The notes under the pieces: model-generated
Told to the model about the DNA's origin: nothing
Databases searched by the model: none
Seen by the model: only the letters and a program-made list of their open reading frames with translations
NCBI RefSeq assembly: GCF_038719015.1
Contig: NZ_CP152276.1
Location: 3,298,001-3,362,000 of the forward strand
Direction: 5' to 3'
Length of the DNA stretch: 64,000 bases
Origin: Nguyenibacter vanlangensis
GTDB lineage: Bacteria; Pseudomonadota; Alphaproteobacteria; Acetobacterales; Acetobacteraceae
In this document: piece by piece, positions 49,505 through 58,875 of the stretch
Position numbering within the stretch: the stretch's first letter is position 1
How the letters are laid out: the number at the start of each line of letters is the position of its first letter
Program-made: the position numbers and the translations under genes

Positions 49505-50185
49505 CTATTCCGCCCGCAGCATGTAGCCAGCGTTGCGGATCGTGTGGATCAGCGGCGTGTCGAACGGCTTGTCCACCTTCTGGCGCAGGCGCGATACATG
49601 CACGTCGATCACATTGGTCTGCGGGTCGAAATGGTAATCCCATACGCCTTCCAGCAACATGGTGCGGGTGACCACCTGCCCGGCATGGCGCATCAGATAT
49701 TCCAGCAGGCGGAATTCGCGCGGCTGCAGGTCGATCCGCTGGCCGCCCCGCCGGACGGTGCGCGACAGCAGGTCGACCTCGAGATCCGCGACGACCAGGC
49801 GCGTTTGCGGCACGTTGTCGCTGCGCCCGCGCCGCGACAGCGCCTCGACCCGCGCCAGCAGCTCGCTGAAGGCGAAGGGCTTGGTCAGGTAATCGTCGCC
49901 GCCGGCCTTCAGCCCCTGAACCCGGTCGTCCACGTCGGCCAGCGCCGACAGCAGCAGGACCGGCGTGCTGTTGTTCTGCGCGCGGATCGTCTCCAGCAGC
50001 CGCAGCCCGTCGATGCCGCCCGGCAACATGCGGTCCAGGATGATCAGGTCGAAATTCTCGCTGACGGCCAGGAACAGCCCGTCCTTGCCGTTATCGACCG
50101 GTTCGACCAGATGTCCGGCCTCGCGCAGGCCTTTGGCCACGAAGTTGCGTACCGTCGGATCATCCTCGACGACCAGAATATGCAT
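49505..50185 (-). CDS. OmpR-family response regulator
   Basis: 226 residues. Receiver domain with acidic pair EDD (residues 7-9), phosphorylation site Asp51 (IILDRMLPGG) and Lys102 (YLTKPFAF); winged-helix output domain with LQPREFRLLEYLMRHAGQ and VIDVHVSRLRQKV. First gene of the operon with its kinase, an exported protein and the SIMPL protein. The 104-bp gap from htrA should hold the promoter; none is obvious. Confidence 0.94.
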   Translation of the reverse strand: MHILVVEDDPTVRNFVAKGLREAGHLVEPVDNGKDGLFLAVSENFDLIILDRMLPGGIDGLRLLETIRAQNNSTPVLLLSALADVDDRVQGLKAGGDDYLTKPFAFSELLARVEALSRRGRSDNVPQTRLVVADLEVDLLSRTVRRGGQRIDLQPREFRLLEYLMRHAGQVVTRTMLLEGVWDYHFDPQTNVIDVHVSRLRQKVDKPFDTPLIHTIRNAGYMLRAE

Positions 50186-50289
50186 GCGGTCCGGCTCCCG
50201 TTTCTTGTTTCCGGCCTATCTTACGTCGCGCCGTGGCGCACTGGCCAGAGCAGCAGGCCAAAGCAGTTGTCCGGGCCGCCGCCAGGGCG

Positions 50290-51450
50290 TCAATCGTCCA
50301 TGTCCTCGGGACGGTGCCCGACAACGACCGGCATCGTTAGCACCGCGCCATGGCGCTGGATGCGCAACTGGACGGTCGAACCCGGATGTTCGGCGGCGAT
50401 GGTGCGGATCAGGGTACGGGAACTGTCCATCGGCTCATCCCCCACGCTCAGCACGATGTCGCCGGTCCGCAATCTGGCGCGGCGGGCCGGTCCATCGCGG
50501 TCGATATCGGTGATGCGCACCCCGTCATGCCCATCGCCGTCGGCCAGTGTCACGCCCAGCCAGCCGCGATCGATATGCCCGCTGCGCCGCAGTTCGGCGA
50601 CGATCGGCGCGACGATCTCGGACGGAATGCCGAACCCGATCCCCACCGACCCGCCGGTGGGCGACACGATGGCGGTATTCAGCGCCACCACCTGGCCGCT
50701 GAGATTGAAGGACGGCCCCCCGGAATTGCCCGGATTGATCGGCGCGTCCAGTTGCAGGAAATCGTCGAACGGGCTGGCGCCGATATCGCGCCCGCGCGCC
50801 GAGACGATGCCCGCCGTCACGGACGATCCCAGCCCGAACGGATTGCCCGCCGCCATGACCCAATCGCCGACATTGATCTGCCGGCTGTCGCCCCAGGTGA
50901 CGAAGGGCAGCGGATGCGGGGCCTGGATCTTGATCACCGCGATATCGGTCAGGTCGTCGCTGCCCAGCAGCTTCGCGGGATATTCGCTGCCGTCGGCCAG
51001 CGAGACGGTGATGTGGTCGGCCTCGCCCACCACATGGTTGTTGGTGACGATCACGCCGCTGGGGTCGATGATGAAGCCCGACCCGGCCCCCAGCATTTCC
51101 TCGCCGCGCGCGCGCATCCGGTCGCGGAAGCGCCGCTCGAAGGGCGTGCCCTTCACCCCGGGGGGCACGGGCTGGCGTTTCTGCTGGTCGTTGGCGCTCT
51201 GGGTGTCGGTGCCCTGGGTAACGGCGATATTGACCACCGCCGGCACGACCTGGCGGACCAACGGCGCGAAAGTCAGCGGGCCGGAGACGACCAGCGGAGG
51301 GGCCGGCGGGGCGAACACTGTCTCCGCCGCCTGCGCATCCGCGTGGCGGGGCGAGCCCGCCAGCACCGCGCAGGCCGCCAGAGCGAGGGGCAGGCGGCGC
51401 GGCAAGCCGGGCGCGAGGCGGGGAAAAGGCCGGCTTACCATCCGCCGCAT
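50290..51450 (-). CDS. HtrA/Do-like serine protease, single PDZ
   Basis: 386 residues with a signal peptide (PLALAACAVLAGSPRHADA). Trypsin-like domain with catalytic His139 (TNNHVV), Asp169 (DLTDIAV) and Ser243 (GNSGGP), followed by one PDZ domain (about 300-380; GWLGVTLADGDGHDG, RARLRTGDIVLSVGD). DegP has two PDZ domains; this resembles DegS in layout but has a cleavable signal. Upstream of the envelope two-component operon, in the same direction. Confidence 0.92.
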   Translation of the reverse strand: MRRMVSRPFPRLAPGLPRRLPLALAACAVLAGSPRHADAQAAETVFAPPAPPLVVSGPLTFAPLVRQVVPAVVNIAVTQGTDTQSANDQQKRQPVPPGVKGTPFERRFRDRMRARGEEMLGAGSGFIIDPSGVIVTNNHVVGEADHITVSLADGSEYPAKLLGSDDLTDIAVIKIQAPHPLPFVTWGDSRQINVGDWVMAAGNPFGLGSSVTAGIVSARGRDIGASPFDDFLQLDAPINPGNSGGPSFNLSGQVVALNTAIVSPTGGSVGIGFGIPSEIVAPIVAELRRSGHIDRGWLGVTLADGDGHDGVRITDIDRDGPARRARLRTGDIVLSVGDEPMDSSRTLIRTIAAEHPGSTVQLRIQRHGAVLTMPVVVGHRPEDMDD

Positions 51451-51552
51451 GGGCACGTGATCCTGTTCGTGGCGCGCCGGGCGCAGGGAAAGCACGGCGA
51501 CGATGGCGTGACGATAGCGCAAGATGGCGGCGGCGTCATGGCGTCCGGGTTT

Positions 51553-51587
51553 GGGCGTCCGGATTTGGGCGCCCGGATCGGACGCCC
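51553..51587. terminator. Hairpin between hrpB and htrA genes
   Basis: GGGCGTCCG (51553-51561) and CGGACGCCC (51579-51587) form a perfect 9-bp stem with an inner GC-rich loop, 31 bp beyond the hrpB stop. No T run follows, so intrinsic termination would be weak. Confidence 0.4.
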
Positions 51588-51618
51588 AGACTGGCCCCCC
51601 GATCAGGCATGGCATGCG

Positions 51619-54180
51619 TCAGGACCGGCCGGCCCGGCGGGCTGGCGGGCTGGCCTGCGCCGGATCCTCGGGCCAGTCATGGCGGGGGTAGCGCCCGCGC
51701 ATGTCGCGACGCATGGCGGCCCACCCCCCGGTCCAGAACCCCGCCAGGTCGGCGGTGATCGCCTGCGGCCGGCCGGCGGGCGACAGGAGCGCGATCTGCA
51801 GCTTGACCAGCCCGTCGGCCAGGCGGGGCGTCTCCCGCAGGCCGTAGAAGGTCTGTGCCCGCGCCGACGCGGTGGGCACGGGCTGGGTATAATCGACCGG
51901 CACCCGACCGCCCGGTAAATCCAGATGCGTCGGCAGCGCCTTGTCCAGCCAGGTCAGAGCGCCGTACTCCACCCGTCCGCGCAGCATGGCCAGCACGTCC
52001 AGCGCCGCGACCTCGGACAGGCGAGTCAGGCCGGTCAACCACGGGGCCAGCCAGTCTCCAGCCTCCGCCGCCAGGGCGGCATCCGACAGGTTCGGCAGCT
52101 CCGCGTGCCCTGGCAGGGCGCGGGCCAGCGCCACGCGGGCCTGGAATTGCCGCGCCGCCGGGGTCCAGCCCAGGCTGGTGTCCAGCCGATCGGTCACCTG
52201 GCGCAGCAGCAATGCCGCGACATCGTCGGGCGAGGCCGCGACCGTGCGGTCGCGCAGCACCAGCGCCCCCAGGCGCAGCCGGCGCCGCGCCAGGACCGAT
52301 CCGGTCGCCGGGTCCAGCGTCGTCTCCACCTGCTCGGTGGCGCGGCGGCGGATGGAAGGGGGCAGATTGTCGGGGTCCAGCCGGGCCGCCATGCGGATTT
52401 CGGCTGCCGTGCGGACATGCAGGGTCGCCACCGCCAGCAGGCCGGCATCGGCCAGCCGGTCGGCCCTGCCCAGCCGCGCGCCGCCGCCGCCCGACAGGCG
52501 AAAACTGCCCGGCTCGCCGCGCCGCTGCGCAATCCGGTCGGGGAAAGCCGCTGCCAGCAGCGAGGCGGCGTCGCCGGCCGCCGTAATGCCGCCGCGCAGC
52601 CCCAGCCGGCGCCGGTACTGGCCGGCCGCCTGGCGGATCCGGGCCAGCGCCGCACGATCGGCGTCGGCATGATCGCCGCCGGCAATCAGATCCAGCCGCA
52701 GGGCGATATCGGCGGGCGGAATCGGTGGCACGCCTGCGCCGCCCGGCCGCGCGTTCGGGGCCGCGCGCGGGCGCAGCGGGTCGCGTTCCTCCAGCAGGGC
52801 GGCGATGTCGGCGGCCAGCGCGGCCTCGGCTTCGGTCGTGGCCGCCAGCATCATCGCCGCCAGCCGCGGGTGCGCCCCCAGTGCGGCCATGCGCTCGCCC
52901 TCGGGCGTGATGCGCCCGTCCTCGTCCAGGGCGCCCAGAGCGGCCAGCACGCCGCGCGCGGCCTCGAACGCGCCATTGGGCGGGGCGTCGGGCAGCGGCA
53001 GTTCCTCGGGCGTTGTGCCCATGGCGGCCTGCCAGGCGGCGCTGTCCAGCCGCAGCCCGGTCAGTTCGGCATCCAGAATCTCGGGCCGGTCATGCGGCGC
53101 CATGCCGCGGCCGGTCGCCTCGCTCCACAGCCGCAGCGCCACGCCCGGCCCTTCGCGCCCGGCGCGTCCGGCACGCTGCGCCGCCGCGGCGCGGGAAATC
53201 CGCACCGTATCCAGCCGCGGCAGGCCGGTGCCGGGGTCCAGGCGCGGGCTGCGCCGGTAGCCGCCATCGACCACCACCCGCACGCCCGGCACGGTCAGCG
53301 ACGTCTCCGCGATCGAGGTTGCCAGGATCACCCGCCGGCCCGCATCGGGTTGAGGCCGCAGCACGCGATCCTGCTCGCCCGGCGGCATTTCGCCGTACAG
53401 CGGCAGGATGGTGGCCGGTGCGCCGGCCAGCGCCGCCTGGGTCCGACGGATCTCGCCCACTCCTGGCAGGAAGGCAAGGATATCGCCCGCATGCTCGGCC
53501 AGCGCGGCGCGGATGGCGCGGGCCATCGCCTCGGGCAGGTCGCGCAGGCGGGTCAGGTCGCGTGGCGCGTGGCGGATCTCGACCGGGAACATCCGCCCCG
53601 CGCTTTCGATCAGCGGCGCGTCCATCAGCGCCGACAGCGCGGCCCCGTCCATGGTCGCCGACATCGCCACCAGGCGCAGATCCGGCCGCAGGCTGCGCTG
53701 CACGTCCAGACAGAAGGACAATGCGGTATCAGCGTCCAGCGACCGTTCGTGGATCTCGTCCAGGATCACGCAGGAGACGCCGTCCAGCGTCGGATCGGCC
53801 AGCAGGCGGCGGACCATCAGCCCCTCGGTCACCACCTCGATGCGCGTGCGGGCCGAAATTGCGGCGTCAAGCCGGGTGCGATAGCCTACCAGCCCGCCGA
53901 CCTCCTCGCCCAGCAGGCTGCTCATGCGCTGGGCCGCCGCGCGGGCGGCCAGGCGGCGCGGCTCCAGCATCAGGATGCGGCCATCGCCGCGCCAGGGGGC
54001 GTCCATCAGGGCCAGCGGCACGGTCGTGGTCTTGCCGGCCCCCGGTGGCGCGACCAGCACGGCGCCAGGGCGCTCGGCCAGGCTGGCGCGCAGGGCTGGC
54101 AGGATCGCGGCCACCGGCAGGTCGCTTGGCAGGTCGGCCAGCGTCGGGACGGGATTTTGCAGGTCGCGGTCAGATTCCAT
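51619..54180 (-). CDS. hrpB: ATP-dependent helicase HrpB
   Basis: 853 residues, family length. DEAH/RHA-type helicase: Walker A APPGAGKTT (about residues 44-52), motif II DEIH (near 140), SATMDG, and motif VI AQRAGRAGREGPG; the HrpB C-terminal domain (LLRQVTDRLD...WTGGWAAMRRDMRGRYPRHDWPEDP, in parts) completes it. Probable RNA helicase with unknown target. Starts at ATG 54180, divergent from dsbD with 75 bp between. Confidence 0.95.
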   Translation of the reverse strand: MESDRDLQNPVPTLADLPSDLPVAAILPALRASLAERPGAVLVAPPGAGKTTTVPLALMDAPWRGDGRILMLEPRRLAARAAAQRMSSLLGEEVGGLVGYRTRLDAAISARTRIEVVTEGLMVRRLLADPTLDGVSCVILDEIHERSLDADTALSFCLDVQRSLRPDLRLVAMSATMDGAALSALMDAPLIESAGRMFPVEIRHAPRDLTRLRDLPEAMARAIRAALAEHAGDILAFLPGVGEIRRTQAALAGAPATILPLYGEMPPGEQDRVLRPQPDAGRRVILATSIAETSLTVPGVRVVVDGGYRRSPRLDPGTGLPRLDTVRISRAAAAQRAGRAGREGPGVALRLWSEATGRGMAPHDRPEILDAELTGLRLDSAAWQAAMGTTPEELPLPDAPPNGAFEAARGVLAALGALDEDGRITPEGERMAALGAHPRLAAMMLAATTEAEAALAADIAALLEERDPLRPRAAPNARPGGAGVPPIPPADIALRLDLIAGGDHADADRAALARIRQAAGQYRRRLGLRGGITAAGDAASLLAAAFPDRIAQRRGEPGSFRLSGGGGARLGRADRLADAGLLAVATLHVRTAAEIRMAARLDPDNLPPSIRRRATEQVETTLDPATGSVLARRRLRLGALVLRDRTVAASPDDVAALLLRQVTDRLDTSLGWTPAARQFQARVALARALPGHAELPNLSDAALAAEAGDWLAPWLTGLTRLSEVAALDVLAMLRGRVEYGALTWLDKALPTHLDLPGGRVPVDYTQPVPTASARAQTFYGLRETPRLADGLVKLQIALLSPAGRPQAITADLAGFWTGGWAAMRRDMRGRYPRHDWPEDPAQASPPARRAGRS

Positions 54181-54255
54181 ATCCTGTTTATGCGTCCGCG
54201 GCCTGGAACCGGCAATCGCCGCCTCCCGCCGCCCAGTCTTCCGGAGCCTCGTTTC

Positions 54256-56406
54256 GTGGTCCCTGCCCGGTCTTCATCCCTCTCCGCCCGCCTGCGCCGA
54301 TGGTTGCCGGCCCTGCTGTGCCTGCTGGTGCCGGCCATGCCGCCCGCCCATGCCGGAGCGGCGGAAAGCGCCGCGCTGACCACGCCGCGTGACAGCGCCA
54401 CTCTGGTGACGGATACCGACCGCTACCGGCCCGGCATGCCCCTGCATGTCGGGCTGCATCTGCGCTTGCAACCGGGCTGGCACACCTACTGGCTCAATCC
54501 CGGCGACGCGGGTGAGGCCCCGACCTTGGACGTCGCGGCCGAAGGCGGCGCCACCGGCCGGTCAGGCGCCATCGCCTGGCCCACCCCGCGGCGGATCAGC
54601 GACGGGCCGCTGATGTCCTATGCCTATATCGGCGACGTGCTTCTGCCGGCCGTCTTGCAGCCCGCGGGAGCGGGCGACGGGCCGATGGTCCTGCGCGCCA
54701 CTGCCGAATGGCTGGTCTGCGCCAGCGTCTGCGTGCCGGAAAAAGGCAGCTTCACCCTGACCCTGCCGGTCGGCGATCCTGCGCCGTCCGACCAGGCGCC
54801 ACTCTTTGCCCGGGCCGCCGCGGCCCGGCCTGTGCCCTCGCCCTTCGCCGCGACCATTGCGCCCGACGGCGTGCTGACCTTGACCGGCCAGGGCCTGACC
54901 CCGGACGCGGTGCGCGACGCGTGGTTCCTGCCGCAGACCGAGGGAGCGATCGACCAGGACGCGGCCCAGGCCCTGTCCGTGCAGGAAGGCCGGCTGACCC
55001 TGGCGCTGAAACCCGCCGATTCGTTCCGCAAGGCTCCGACCCTGGACGGAATCGTGGTGCTGAAGGACCCGGCGGGCGAAGAGCGCGGCCTGGCGGTGTC
55101 GGCCGGCTTCGCGCCTGCGGCCGCCGTATCGCCCACCGTTTCGTCCACCGCCCCGGCGGACACGGCGGCGGGCCAAGGCACGGCCCATATTCTGCTTCTG
55201 GCCTTCGCCGGCGGCCTGATCCTGAACCTGATGCCCTGCGTGTTTCCCGTCCTGGTGATGAAGGCGATGGCGCTGACCCGCCTGGCCGGCAGCGGCGCAT
55301 CGGTCAGGCTGGCCGGGGCCGGGTCCTATGCCGCCGGGGTGATCGGGGCATTCGTGCTGCTGGGCGGGGTGACCCTGACCCTGCGCGCGGCCGGTGCGGC
55401 GGCGGGCTGGGGGTTTCAGTTCCAGTCGGCGGCCTTCGTGACGGCAGTGTGCTGGCTGCTGTTCGCGGTGGCGTTGAATCTGCTGGGCGTATTCGGCATG
55501 GGCAATGCCGTGGCGGCGCTGGGGGGCGGCCCGGTCTCGCGCGCCGGCTATCTGGGTGATGCGATGACCGGCCTGCTGGCGGTACTGGTGGCCACGCCCT
55601 GCACCGCACCCTTCATGGGGGTGGCGGTGGCCGGCGCGCTGGCGGCGTCGCCGGTCCTGGCGATGGCGGTGTTCGTCGCCATGGGGGCCGGTCTGGCCGC
55701 GCCTTATGTGCTGCTGGCCGGCGTGCCGGGCCTGGCACGTCACCTGCCGCGCCCCGGCGCCTGGATGGATGTCCTGCGCCAGGCGCTGGCCTTTCCGGTG
55801 CTGGGGACCTGCGTGTGGCTGGCCTGGGTGCTGGCGCTGCAGCAGGGTGCCGGTGCGGTGGCGGCGCTGGGCAGCGGGTTGGTGCTGGTGGGCCTGGCGG
55901 CCTGGCTGACCGGCCTGGCACAAGGTATGACGATGCGCGACGGACCTGCGCGGCGAGTCCGGCTGTGCCGGGCAGTCGCCCTGGCGGCGCTGGCGGTGGC
56001 CCTGGCGCTGCTGCCCGGGCTGAATCGGGCCGGGCCGGTGGGCGCGGCGCAGGGCCTTGCCGGCACCGACGGGGCCGAGCCGTTCTCGGCCGCGCACCTG
56101 GCGGCGTTGCGGGCCCAGGGGCGGCCGGTCTTCGTCGACATGACGGCGGCCTGGTGCATTTCGTGCCTGGTGAACGAACGGGTGGCCCTGTCATCGACCC
56201 CGGTGCAGGACGCTTTCCGCACCCGGCAGGTCGTATACATGAAGGGTGACTGGACCAACCGCGACACCGCGATCGGCGCCTTTCTGCAGGCGCATGGGCG
56301 TGCGGGCGTGCCGTTCTATATCTATTTCCCGCCCGGCCACGGACCGGGCCGCGCCCTGCCGCAGATCCTCACGACCGGGCTGGTCCTGGATGCGCTGAAA
56401 TCCTGA
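54256..56406 (+). CDS. dsbD: Thiol:disulfide interchange protein DsbD (ScsB-like)
   Basis: 716 residues from GTG 54256 (GGAG nine bases upstream); ATG 54190 is a longer option. Signal peptide, an N-terminal DsbC-like domain (LVCASVCVPEKG), eight-helix membrane core with Cys in NLMPCVFPVL and ATPCTAPFMG, and a C-terminal thioredoxin domain with WCISC. It carries reducing power from cytoplasmic thioredoxin to the periplasm. The last 75 residues after WCISC are complete. Confidence 0.92.
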   Translation: MVPARSSSLSARLRRWLPALLCLLVPAMPPAHAGAAESAALTTPRDSATLVTDTDRYRPGMPLHVGLHLRLQPGWHTYWLNPGDAGEAPTLDVAAEGGATGRSGAIAWPTPRRISDGPLMSYAYIGDVLLPAVLQPAGAGDGPMVLRATAEWLVCASVCVPEKGSFTLTLPVGDPAPSDQAPLFARAAAARPVPSPFAATIAPDGVLTLTGQGLTPDAVRDAWFLPQTEGAIDQDAAQALSVQEGRLTLALKPADSFRKAPTLDGIVVLKDPAGEERGLAVSAGFAPAAAVSPTVSSTAPADTAAGQGTAHILLLAFAGGLILNLMPCVFPVLVMKAMALTRLAGSGASVRLAGAGSYAAGVIGAFVLLGGVTLTLRAAGAAAGWGFQFQSAAFVTAVCWLLFAVALNLLGVFGMGNAVAALGGGPVSRAGYLGDAMTGLLAVLVATPCTAPFMGVAVAGALAASPVLAMAVFVAMGAGLAAPYVLLAGVPGLARHLPRPGAWMDVLRQALAFPVLGTCVWLAWVLALQQGAGAVAALGSGLVLVGLAAWLTGLAQGMTMRDGPARRVRLCRAVALAALAVALALLPGLNRAGPVGAAQGLAGTDGAEPFSAAHLAALRAQGRPVFVDMTAAWCISCLVNERVALSSTPVQDAFRTRQVVYMKGDWTNRDTAIGAFLQAHGRAGVPFYIYFPPGHGPGRALPQILTTGLVLDALKS

Positions 56407-56425
56407 CCGGGTGGCCCTGCCCGGT

Positions 56426-57460
56426 TCAGTATCCGCCGCCGGGCTGGCTCGGCTGGCCCGTCGTTCCGGGCGGCAGGGTCAGATAGCCGGGCTGCGGCGA
56501 GAGGACGTGCGGCGCCGGAGGCGTCGAGGGCGCGGCCGCCGCGGCACCGCCGGGCATGCCGGTCGGGAAGATCGCATCGGGCCCGGCACTGACCGGCGGC
56601 GCCGGCCGGGGCCGGGGAGCAGGTGCGCGCGCAGGCGCGACGGCAGGGGCCGTCATGGGCGGGGCAGCCACGGCAGGCGCCGCCGAGGCCGGGACAGCAG
56701 CAGTCGGAAGAGCCGCACCCGGAACAGCCGCACCCGGAACAGCCGCACCCGGGGCAGGGACCGCCGGAATCGGGCCGGCCGGAACGGGCGCCGAGGGCAT
56801 GACCGGCGCGCCATAGGGCGCCGGCTCGGGCGTGGCGCCGGGCATGCCCAGCGATTGCTGCTGGATGGCGCCGGGCCCGGCACCCGCCGTATCGACCAGC
56901 CAGTCCGCCAGATGGTGGCGGACCTGGAACTCCAGTTCGATATTCATGTCCTTCATCATCTGCTTCGTCAGGTCGTACAGATGGGCCGGCGAGTCCGCGT
57001 TGCCGTTGCCGTCGCTGTCCCCCGATCCGGCGGAGAAGTCACGTCGGACATGGGCCTCGGCATAGCCGGTGCGTTGGCCGTTGGCCGAGACGATATCCAG
57101 ATGCACGTCCATCTCGCCTTCCAGCGAACCGCCCGGCAGGTGCAGGATCGACGCGCGATCGATGGTGAACACCGCGCTGCCCGTGCTGCCTGCCGGCATC
57201 AGCCGGTCGGCCGCCATGCGCAGCAGCGCCTGGTCGGGCGGCGTGGGAGCATTGGCCGAGATGTCGCCGGGCACCGACCCCGGCACGCCGTTATCGACGG
57301 TGCTGATCGACGCTACGTTCAGGCGCAGTACCGACAGGTAATCATAGCGCAGCGGTGCGAAGCTGGTCGGTGGCGCCTCCTCGCACGCTGCCAGTGGCAG
57401 CAACGGGCATGCAAGCAGCAGCAGCATGGGCAACCGGGCAGTCCGGCGGGACGGGCGCAT
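56426..57460 (-). CDS. Pro/Ala-rich lipoprotein, 344 aa
   Basis: Lipobox LAAC at the end of RLPMLLLLACPLLPLAAC, so probably outer-membrane anchored. The N-terminal 180 residues are a globular domain (RYDYLSVLRLNVASIST, MDVHLDIVSANGQRTGYAEA); the remainder is a Pro/Ala linker with an AAVPG repeat. Family not recognised. ATG 57460 (MRPSRR) is preferred to ATG 57475. Convergent with dsbD, 19 bp apart. Confidence 0.75.
   Translation of the reverse strand: MRPSRRTARLPMLLLLACPLLPLAACEEAPPTSFAPLRYDYLSVLRLNVASISTVDNGVPGSVPGDISANAPTPPDQALLRMAADRLMPAGSTGSAVFTIDRASILHLPGGSLEGEMDVHLDIVSANGQRTGYAEAHVRRDFSAGSGDSDGNGNADSPAHLYDLTKQMMKDMNIELEFQVRHHLADWLVDTAGAGPGAIQQQSLGMPGATPEPAPYGAPVMPSAPVPAGPIPAVPAPGAAVPGAAVPGAALPTAAVPASAAPAVAAPPMTAPAVAPARAPAPRPRPAPPVSAGPDAIFPTGMPGGAAAAAPSTPPAPHVLSPQPGYLTLPPGTTGQPSQPGGGY
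56716..56762 (-). repeat. Tandem 15-bp repeat in lipoprotein gene
   Basis: Plus-strand unit CGGAACAGCCGCACC is repeated three times in a row, encoding the AAVPG-type pentapeptide. Length variation between strains would be expected here. Confidence 0.7.
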
Positions 57461-57527
57461 GGATGACCTCTCCAACGTAAGGCGCGACGGGGACGTAGGG
57501 GGAACGTGCCGCCCCCGGCCCGGCTGG

Positions 57528-58490
57528 TCAATCCGTCGCGGACGCCCCGCCGATCTCGGCCCGGCTGAAATGGAAGCTGAGATTGCAGAACTCGCAGCTC
57601 ATGCTGATCGTTCCATTCTCGGCCATGTGGTCCAGGTCGTCGGTCGAGAACGTCTCCAGGATTCCCGACAGCCGCGCCCGGCTGCACCGGCAGCCGAAGG
57701 CCAGCGCCCGGGGGCGGTCGGCGCAGACATCCTCGGAATGGAACAGGCGATAGAGCAGGGCCTCGGGCGCCAGCGCATCGTCCAGCAATTCCGCCTCGGT
57801 CACCGTTTCCGCCAGGGTGGTGGCGGTCGCCCAGCTTTCCGCCGGGTCGTCGTCGGGCGTCGTTCGGGCGGCCAGCCCCCCTTCGGTGGCGATGCGCTCC
57901 AGGATCAGCGCCGATGCCCGCCAGCCGGCCGAAGTGCGCGCGCAGGCCAGGCGGATCCAGCAATCATGCTGCTCGCTGGTTTCGAAATAATGACCGGCCA
58001 TGTCCGACAGCGATGCTCCGCGGATCTCGACGATCCCCTGGTGGATGTCGGTGTCGGGTCCCTGGTCGACGGTAAAGGCCAGATAGCCGCGTCCCAGCAG
58101 CCGCGAGGCGTCAGCATCCGGGTCGGACGCAGCCAATGCCGCGATCCGCTGCGCGTCGGACCGGGCATGGAAGCGCAGCGCGCCGGCATGCGTGCAATCG
58201 GCCACCAGGAACGAGACCGGGCCGTCGCCACGCGCCTGCAGCGAGAAGGAGCCCTGGAATTTCAGCGCCGAGGCCAGCCCGCCGACCAGCGCCAGCGCCT
58301 CGCCCGCCAGGCGCAGGACGATCTCCGGGTGGTCGTGCCGGGCCAGCAGCGCATCGGTCAGCGCCCCCACCCGGACCAGCCGCCCGCGCACCGGCCGGCC
58401 GGCAAGATAGAAGGGCGTGACTCCCTGGGGAACCACCAGGTCCGGCACGTCGGGCCGGTGCGTGTCGAGAAAGGCGGGCGTGTCGATCAT
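57528..58490 (-). CDS. hslO: Redox-regulated chaperone Hsp33
   Basis: 320 residues. Hsp33 N-terminal domain (RLVRVGALTDALLARH, VSFLVADCTHAGALRF) and the C-terminal zinc site with CRCSR and CEFCNL, the CxC...CxxC switch. Oxidation releases zinc and activates holdase function. Adjacent to a divergent-acting redox gene set (dsbD is 1.1 kb away), though not in the same operon. Confidence 0.95.
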   Translation of the reverse strand: MIDTPAFLDTHRPDVPDLVVPQGVTPFYLAGRPVRGRLVRVGALTDALLARHDHPEIVLRLAGEALALVGGLASALKFQGSFSLQARGDGPVSFLVADCTHAGALRFHARSDAQRIAALAASDPDADASRLLGRGYLAFTVDQGPDTDIHQGIVEIRGASLSDMAGHYFETSEQHDCWIRLACARTSAGWRASALILERIATEGGLAARTTPDDDPAESWATATTLAETVTEAELLDDALAPEALLYRLFHSEDVCADRPRALAFGCRCSRARLSGILETFSTDDLDHMAENGTISMSCEFCNLSFHFSRAEIGGASATD

Positions 58491-58554
58491 ACCATGTCCA
58501 GAAATGGGGCCATGCCCGGGGACGCGGGCATGCTTCGGGATGGAGAGGGCGGGA

Positions 58555-58875
58555 TCAGATCCGGGCGCTGATCTCGGCCTCGACGGCCTCCAGCCGGGTT
58601 TCGAAGGCGCGCAGGATATCGGGGCGCAGCTTTTCCTTCGCGGCCAGCGCCTTCAGCAGCGCCTGCCGGCAGCGATCATGCCCCGCATCCAGGTCTTCGG
58701 TGCGCGGCGCGCCCGCCAGGCAGTCCAGATAGGCATTGCGCAGGATGGTCACGCCCGGCCCGCTGCACGGCAGGGTGGCGAAGGCGGCCTCGACGATCCC
58801 TTCGACCCACCCCGGCGTGGCCGGAACCTCCTCGGTGCTTGTGGGGCGCGCGGGGATCTGGGCCGGACCTGTCAT
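58555..58875 (-). CDS. Hypothetical protein coupled to argF, 106 aa
   Basis: 106 residues, acidic, largely helical after residue 20 (WVEGIVEAAFATL, ILRNAYLDCLAG, DRCRQALLKALAAKEKLRPD). No family recognised. ATG 58875 overlaps the argF stop as TGATG, so it is translated with ArgF. Cys residues near 37, 52 and 69 do not form a clear motif. Confidence 0.65.
   Translation of the reverse strand: MTGPAQIPARPTSTEEVPATPGWVEGIVEAAFATLPCSGPGVTILRNAYLDCLAGAPRTEDLDAGHDRCRQALLKALAAKEKLRPDILRAFETRLEAVEAEISARI

Noticed and set aside
51925..54255. Upstream extension of dsbD to a 1,493-codon ORF
   Set aside because: The extension is antisense to hrpB, which has intact helicase motifs; DsbD has a signal peptide starting at 54256.
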